DNA from: an uncultured Clostridia bacterium
GTDB lineage: Bacteria > Bacillota > Clostridia > Christensenellales > Borkfalkiaceae
Length of the DNA: 47,452 bases
Direction of reading: 5' to 3'
NCBI GenBank assembly: GCA_904501795.1
Contig: CAJGCK010000001.1
Span: forward strand, 1-47,452
Under the pieces are notes generated by a model. That model did no database searches. It had not been told where the DNA came from and saw only the letters and a program-made list of their open reading frames with translations. The translations under genes and the position numbers were made by a program. Positions 43,273-47,452 of this stretch are shown one piece after another (positions within the stretch are counted from its first letter, which is position 1; each line of letters starts with the position of its first letter).

Positions 43273-43473
43273 TTAATATATTAAGAAAATGTTTTTTATT
43301 GTGTTAAACAGGTCGCCTATCATATTTATAACAAAAGTTAACACTATAATTAGACCTACAATTGATACTATAGTCGCCATATCGTCTCTATCGCTTTTTT
43401 TTAGAATTTGAGTTATTACAGCAACAATCAACCCTATTCCCGCAATTTTAAAAATTATGCTTATATCCATCAC
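43273..43473 (-). CDS. spoIIIAC: Stage III sporulation protein AC
   Basis: A 66-residue, two-helix membrane protein containing FKIAGIGLIVAVITQILKKSDRDDMA and IVSIVGLIIVLTFVINMI. These are strongly conserved in the SpoIIIAC family, so identification is secure despite small size. It lies 6 bases downstream of spoIIIAB. Confidence 0.95.
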   Translation of the reverse strand: MMDISIIFKIAGIGLIVAVITQILKKSDRDDMATIVSIVGLIIVLTFVINMIGDLFNTIKNIFLIY

Positions 43474-43479
43474 GTGCTC

Positions 43480-43947
43480 CTATAATAAAAGAATAAGTAT
43501 TGCTAGTCCACATAGAAAACCAAGTTTTATATATAATATCTTATAACGTTTTTCATCTATGATTGATTTTTCCTTTTTATCTTTTAACTCGCCGTCTATA
43601 CTTTCTAAAATCTTTAATTGAGTATAAAAATCGCTATTACCTAGTCCATCTAAATAATTGTACAACGAATTTTTTTCATCAATGGTTAAATAATTTTCTT
43701 TTATAATTACTTCCTTTTCGTCTATAATCTTTGCGTAAATAACTTTGCTAAATCCATCTTGTTTGCCCTCTAATTCTTTTACCATTGAAATTAGAGTTCG
43801 TTTTGTAAAATTGACTTCCGATTTAAGTTTTTGATTAAAATTATAAAAATTTACGTAAAAATTTTTTCTGTCGGTATATTTATAAGAGAAAAAGTAGCCT
43901 AAAAACACACAAAAGGCAATACATACCACGCCTAAAAAAACGTTCAT
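43480..43947 (-). CDS. spoIIIAB: Stage III sporulation protein AB
   Basis: 155 residues, slightly short for the family (about 170). N-terminal membrane helix, a helical cytoplasmic domain (LKSEVNFTKRTLISMVKELE, LGNSDFYTQLKILESIDGEL) and a C-terminal membrane helix, FLCGLAILILLL. The middle resembles type II secretion GspF-like helices, as known for SpoIIIAB. It overlaps spoIIIAA by 4 bases. Confidence 0.92.
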   Translation of the reverse strand: MNVFLGVVCIAFCVFLGYFFSYKYTDRKNFYVNFYNFNQKLKSEVNFTKRTLISMVKELEGKQDGFSKVIYAKIIDEKEVIIKENYLTIDEKNSLYNYLDGLGNSDFYTQLKILESIDGELKDKKEKSIIDEKRYKILYIKLGFLCGLAILILLL

Positions 43948-44813
43948 AATTTTTCAAACTCACTATTATATATTTCCTTTAAGATTCCAGGATTTCTTAA
44001 ACTTTCTAAAATAAAATATCTATCAAAAACGTTCTTGTTAAAATATTTTTTGTTTTTAATACTATCTAGACTTTCTCCGTGACAAGAAGCAATTATTTTT
44101 ACACCGCTGTTTTTTGCACTTATAACACATTCCCAGTCTTTTTCACCACTAAGCTCGTCCGTAATTATTACTGTCGGCGCAAGAGATCTTATCGCGTATT
44201 CAAAGGCGTATAATTTATTAGAATAAGTAATCAAATCAACGTTTTCGCCTTTTACAAAAGAAAATTCCCCTCTCTCATCTATAACTAATACTTGGTTGTT
44301 AGCGTATTCGTTCAACTTTCGTATCAAGTCTTTTAATATTGTTGTTTTTCCAAATGCCGGTGGCGATATTATTAATGAATTGTAGACTGAATTTTCCTTA
44401 ATTATCTTTTCAAAAATTTTGTTTGAACAGCCGTAAATCTCTTGTGGAATTCTTACGTTTAATGAGTTTATATTTTTTATAGTTTTAATTGCGCCGTTTT
44501 CAAAAACACATTCTCCAGACAAACCTATTCTTACACCGTTTTTTAACGTCAAAAATCCTTGCTTTATATTTTCGTTATAAGCGTATATAGATTTTTCAGT
44601 TGCATATCCCAATATTTCTTCTATATCGAAACAACTTGCAATAATAGCCTCGTTCCTAAGCAACGTTAACCCATTTTTAGAAAGATATATGTATTCATTT
44701 AAGTATTTTAACTTAACCGGAAAATCAACTCGAATTCTTATTTCGGAAAGCTTGTCAACCTTAATATCGTTTAACGCAAAAATATACTTCTTGGGCAAAA
44801 ATTCAAAATTCAT
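43944..44813 (-). CDS. spoIIIAA: Stage III sporulation protein AA (secretion-type ATPase)
   Basis: 289 residues. The AAA/VirB11-type ATPase has Walker A SPPAFGKTTILKDLIRKL (about 151-168) and a Walker B region VLVIDERGEFS; KNSGVKIIASCHG follows. It is thought to power the mother-cell to forespore channel. It opens the eight-gene operon; 44 bases separate it from the lgt terminator and must hold its promoter (sigma-E expected). I could not see a convincing sigma-E site or a Shine-Dalgarno. Confidence 0.95.
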   Translation of the reverse strand: MNFEFLPKKYIFALNDIKVDKLSEIRIRVDFPVKLKYLNEYIYLSKNGLTLLRNEAIIASCFDIEEILGYATEKSIYAYNENIKQGFLTLKNGVRIGLSGECVFENGAIKTIKNINSLNVRIPQEIYGCSNKIFEKIIKENSVYNSLIISPPAFGKTTILKDLIRKLNEYANNQVLVIDERGEFSFVKGENVDLITYSNKLYAFEYAIRSLAPTVIITDELSGEKDWECVISAKNSGVKIIASCHGESLDSIKNKKYFNKNVFDRYFILESLRNPGILKEIYNSEFEKL

Positions 44814-44851
44814 TTATTAATTAATATTTAATCTATCAGCGTTTTAGAACA

Positions 44852-44893
44852 AAAAAAAGGTTGCAAAACAAAAGTTTTGCAACCTAAAATTTT
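44852..44893 (-). terminator. Terminator after lgt
   Basis: Perfect 12-bp stem AGGTTGCAAAAC (44858-44869) and GTTTTGCAACCT (44874-44885), loop of four, followed on the minus strand by a run of T. Confidence 0.93.
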
Positions 44894-44901
44894 TTTAGTA
44901 T

Positions 44902-45717
44902 TTAACTTTTTCTTTTTTCCTTAAATGGGATTTCTAATAATATAAAAACAACTATAATAGCTATACCACCAGCAATAAACAATATAGATTGCCATTGGGA
45001 CGGAGCAAGACCTAATATTGCCGCACCTCTTGGGTCAGTCCTAAATATCTCTATAATTATACGCCAAACACCGTAAGAAATTAAATATACGGCGTGAGTA
45101 AGATTTATTCCCTTAAAATACATTACTGATAAAATAGAGAACAGTAAAAATAAGAAAATCGCTTCGTAAAGCTGAGTTGGAACGTAATATCCCCAAATTC
45201 CAGTATCGCTTGCGCGCATATATACGCCACCAAAAACGTAAGAAGAGCCAAAATACGCCCCGTGACAACAGCCTGAAAACAAACACCCAATCCTACCGAA
45301 AGCATGCGCAATAACGATGCATAACGGCGCAATTAAAGCAAGCGTATGAAAATGTTTTACGTGAAGATTTTTTTCCTTATCCTTAAAATATAGCGCGCCA
45401 ATACCAAAATATACTAAAACAAAAGTAGCGCCACCGCCTATAAAACCACCCATGGCAGTTATTCCTGCCGAATAAAAGTTAAAGACACCAGTCTCAAGCC
45501 AGTTATATACCGCTTGAAACAGTTTTGCCGCCAGAAAGCCAACAGCTATTGCAACAATTCCTACAATAAATATAAAATCTTGCAATTTATCAGGGATACC
45601 ACGTTTTTTTGCGTAAAAAAACAAAACAAAAAAACATGCCAAAATACCAACGGCTATACAAACACCGTAAAGATATATTTGTTGCCCAAAAATCGATAAT
45701 ATAGAATCCGGATGCAT
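44902..45717 (-). CDS. lgt: Prolipoprotein diacylglyceryl transferase (Lgt family)
   Basis: 271 residues with about seven membrane helices. It transfers diacylglycerol to the lipobox cysteine of prolipoproteins. The N-terminal SIFGQQIYLYGVCIAVGIL and the signature arginine region AHAFGRIGCLFSGCCHGAYFG (arginine at 142) are recognisable. The signature differs from the common GRxGNFxNxE form by having a cysteine-rich CLFSGCC segment, a variant I recall in some clostridial and Bacteroidota Lgt relatives. Shine-Dalgarno AGGAG and a good promoter support the start. It is monocistronic with its own terminator. Confidence 0.9.
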   Translation of the reverse strand: MHPDSILSIFGQQIYLYGVCIAVGILACFFVLFFYAKKRGIPDKLQDFIFIVGIVAIAVGFLAAKLFQAVYNWLETGVFNFYSAGITAMGGFIGGGATFVLVYFGIGALYFKDKEKNLHVKHFHTLALIAPLCIVIAHAFGRIGCLFSGCCHGAYFGSSYVFGGVYMRASDTGIWGYYVPTQLYEAIFLFLLFSILSVMYFKGINLTHAVYLISYGVWRIIIEIFRTDPRGAAILGLAPSQWQSILFIAGGIAIIVVFILLEIPFKEKRKS

Positions 45718-45740
45718 TATTATCTCCTGCTTTTTTTATT

Positions 45741-45769
45741 ATTATACTACCACGGTGAAAAAAAGTCAA
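45741..45769 (-). promoter_or_regulatory. lgt promoter
   Basis: On the minus strand, TTGACT (complement of 45764-45769) and TATAAT (complement of 45741-45746) with a 17-base spacer. Confidence 0.8.
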
Positions 45770-45796
45770 TTATAAATAATTTGTGCTATTATTTAT

Positions 45797-45825
45797 TTGC
45801 AAAACAAACTGGTTTTGTGTATAAT
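45797..45825 (+). promoter_or_regulatory. Promoter of tRNA-Ser
   Basis: TTGCAA (45797-45802) and TATAAT (45820-45825) with a 17-base spacer, 14 bases before the mature tRNA start. Confidence 0.8.
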
Positions 45826-45839
45826 ATATAAGAAGTCAT

Positions 45840-45932
<93 letters not shown>

Positions 45933-45933
45933 A

Positions 45934-45979
45934 GAGACCTAACCCAAACCTCAGTTTGGGTTAGGCTCTTTTGTTTTTA
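45934..45979 (+). terminator. Terminator after tRNA-Ser
   Basis: The arms CCTAACCCAAAC (45938-45949) and GTTTGGGTTAGG (45954-45965) enclose a 4-base loop, extended by GAG/CTC across one bulged base, and are followed by TTTTGTTTTT. Confidence 0.93.
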
Positions 45980-46085
45980 AATCCTTGTTTAAGGGCTTTT
46001 ACTTTTTGCCTAAAAATCGAGCCGACTTGTATCAAGACAAGCACACGTCCTAGTGCCAAATTTATAAAATCAATATCTGATTATA

Positions 46086-46114
46086 TTGTTTTTTATTTTA
46101 AAAAGTGTTATAAT
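46086..46114 (+). promoter_or_regulatory. Promoter of the BspA-type gene
   Basis: TTGTTT (46086-46091) and TATAAT (46109-46114) with a 17-base spacer, 19 bases before the ATG. The sequence 45980-46085 upstream shows no gene I can recognise. Confidence 0.65.
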
Positions 46115-46133
46115 TTGCACACAGGAGAAAATT

Positions 46134-47090
46134 ATGAAAAAATATAAAACTTTATCAATAATTTGTGTTTTTATAATTTTAATAGTAAGTATTGTTTTGT
46201 TATGCAACAACAAATATTCAGATGGGAATGATACGCCAAAAATATTTTCAGAAGATTTCATATACGAGTTGAGTAATGATGAGTCATATTTCATTATTAC
46301 AGGGATAGGTACATACTCTAATCAAGAATTAGTTATTCCTAATGAGTTTAGGAATAAACCTATAAAAGAAATAAGAGAAAAAGCATTTAATTCCTGCTCT
46401 ATGTTTACAAGTGCTATAATACCTAATAGTGTAAATGAAATTGGTGTAGAAAGTTTTTATAATTGTGATAATTTGGTGAGTATTGCAATTGGGCGTGGCG
46501 TTGATACTATCGGTAGATGTGCTTTTGCAAATTGTAAATCACTAAGCACCATTAATGTTTCAAGTGATAATTTATCGTTTAAGTCAATCGATGGTAATCT
46601 TTATAGCAAGGATGAGAAAAAATTAATACAGTATGCTAATGGCAAAACAGATATTGCCTTTGTTGTTCCGAACAACGTTGTTAACGTTGGTGAATATGCA
46701 TTTATCGGATGTACAAAATTAACACACCTTACCATAGGGGCGAATGTTGAAGCTATTTCACCATATGCTTTTGCAAATTGTGTCGGTCTTGAAGATGTTG
46801 TATTCAACGATAAATTAAATACTATTGGTGCTTCTTCATTTTATAATTGCTCTGGGCTTACTGAAATAATTCTACCAAATAGTTTGGAGAGAATATATTT
46901 TTTTGCATTTCAAAAATGCGTTAGATTAGAAAGTATTGTATTTGATGTTTTGAATTCTTGGTACAGGACTCAAAATCAAAATGAATTCAAAAACAAGGAA
47001 GGTGGAATAGTTGTCGACATTACTAATCCGACACTAAACGCAAATTATCTTGAAAGTACATATGCGTCGCATTTTTGGTATAGGAAATAA
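46134..47090 (+). CDS. BspA-type leucine-rich-repeat surface protein
   Basis: 318 residues from ATG 46134, with AGGAG 8 bases upstream. An N-terminal signal/anchor helix (about 7-24) is followed by a short acidic spacer and then LRR_5/BspA repeats of about 23 residues: AFNSCSMFTSAIIPNSVNEIG, SFYNCDNLVSIAIGRGVDTIG, AFANCKSLSTI, AFIGCTKLTHLTIGANVEAIS, SFYNCSGLTEIILPNSLERI. The cysteine after VLL is a poor lipobox (Leu at -1), so membrane anchoring is more likely than lipidation. Such proteins mediate adhesion in several anaerobes; the ligand is unknown. Codon context differs from the core genes, which suggests acquisition. Confidence 0.88.
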   Translation: MKKYKTLSIICVFIILIVSIVLLCNNKYSDGNDTPKIFSEDFIYELSNDESYFIITGIGTYSNQELVIPNEFRNKPIKEIREKAFNSCSMFTSAIIPNSVNEIGVESFYNCDNLVSIAIGRGVDTIGRCAFANCKSLSTINVSSDNLSFKSIDGNLYSKDEKKLIQYANGKTDIAFVVPNNVVNVGEYAFIGCTKLTHLTIGANVEAISPYAFANCVGLEDVVFNDKLNTIGASSFYNCSGLTEIILPNSLERIYFFAFQKCVRLESIVFDVLNSWYRTQNQNEFKNKEGGIVVDITNPTLNANYLESTYASHFWYRK

Positions 47091-47141
47091 CTAATGATAA
47101 CATGCTTTATGAATTAAATATAAAATAACAAAGGAGAAATA

Positions 47142-47452
47142 ATGAAAGTATATAAATATACATTTTGGGTTTCTATTATAGTTTCATTTGTTTTGTTAGG
47201 GGCAAGTTTTTTGTTGAACACAATTCAAATTAACGAAAAAAATGAAAAATGGGTTGCATTAGCAATAAATATATGTGTCGGTATTTCTTGTAGTGCAATA
47301 GTAGTTATTGTTACAACAAAAATACAACATCTTCTAGAACTAAAAAAACAAACAGAAAAAGTAATTGATGACCCTTTTCTCTTTGGACATATATATCAAT
47401 CTGCAAAAGAAACTATTTTTAATAAAGGAAACGAAATTAACGACAAGGATAA
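47142..47452 (+). CDS. Unknown two-helix membrane protein, N-terminal part (runs off the window)
   Basis: At least 103 residues, open at the window end, with AAGGAG 7 bases before the ATG. Two hydrophobic helices (about 9-25 and 38-60) are followed by a charged region (LLELKKQTEKVIDD). It resembles the N-terminal membrane hairpins of many small phage- or island-encoded proteins, but no family is recognisable. It follows the BspA-type gene by 51 bases and may share its operon. Confidence 0.7.
   Translation, partial: MKVYKYTFWVSIIVSFVLLGASFLLNTIQINEKNEKWVALAINICVGISCSAIVVIVTTKIQHLLELKKQTEKVIDDPFLFGHIYQSAKETIFNKGNEINDKD

Overview
The window is AT-rich, densely coding DNA from an endospore-forming, low-GC Gram-positive bacterium (Bacillota, class Clostridia-like). 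The evidence is a spoVA germination cluster, a complete spoIIIA operon (AA to AH), spoIVB, ytfJ, yunB, two D,D-carboxypeptidases and the usual argR-recN-spoIVB neighbourhood. Nothing here resolves genus or species. Except for the last ~1.3 kb, this is core chromosome.

Layout. 1-2312 (+): tail of spoVAC, then spoVAD, spoVAE and yunB. 2332-8418 (+): a sigma-A promoter and T-box leader drive pheS-pheT, followed by mutS2. 8434-11304 (+): a small membrane protein, a cysteine desulfurase and thiI. 11306-13525 (-): a class A penicillin-binding protein, divergent from miaB through one shared -35 element. 13611-21533 (+): miaB-mutS-mutL-miaA-(methionine gamma-lyase family); mismatch repair is interleaved with the two A37 tRNA-modification enzymes. 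21534-23534: lexA (-), an unlisted 55-codon cysteine-rich gene (+) sharing the LexA box, a XerS-like tyrosine recombinase (-) and, 65 bp upstream of it, a dif-like inverted repeat. 23849-25132 (+): a membrane-anchored PadR-type regulator. 25186-30062 (-): M50 protease-scpA-scpB-ytfI/DUF2953-ytfJ-dac-rluB. 30161-45717 (-): lysA, dacF, spoIVB, recN, argR, nadK, tlyA, ispA, folD, nusB, an Asp23-family gene, spoIIIAH to AA, and lgt. 45840-45930 (+): tRNA-Ser(CGA). 46134-end (+): a BspA-type leucine-rich-repeat protein with atypical codon context and the start of an unknown membrane protein, probably an accessory segment.

The genes cover chromosome maintenance (MutS/MutL/MutS2, RecN, LexA, ScpAB, Xer recombinase), tRNA charging and modification (PheST, MiaA/MiaB, ThiI with its sulfur donor), cell-wall work for growth and spore formation, and the mother-cell and forespore sporulation machinery.

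The most interesting region is 21.5-23.6 kb. Nearly all genes to its left are on + and nearly all to its right on -, as expected on either side of a replication terminus. It holds a XerS-type recombinase with a 34-bp, 14-6-14 inverted repeat beside its gene. Together these suggest a single-recombinase Xer/dif chromosome-resolution locus next to the SOS regulator lexA and a tiny, apparently SOS-linked, ferredoxin-like or zinc-ribbon-like protein. Other points are probable leaderless mRNAs for lexA and miaB, and a strong preference for C-ending Asn/Asp codons before a G.
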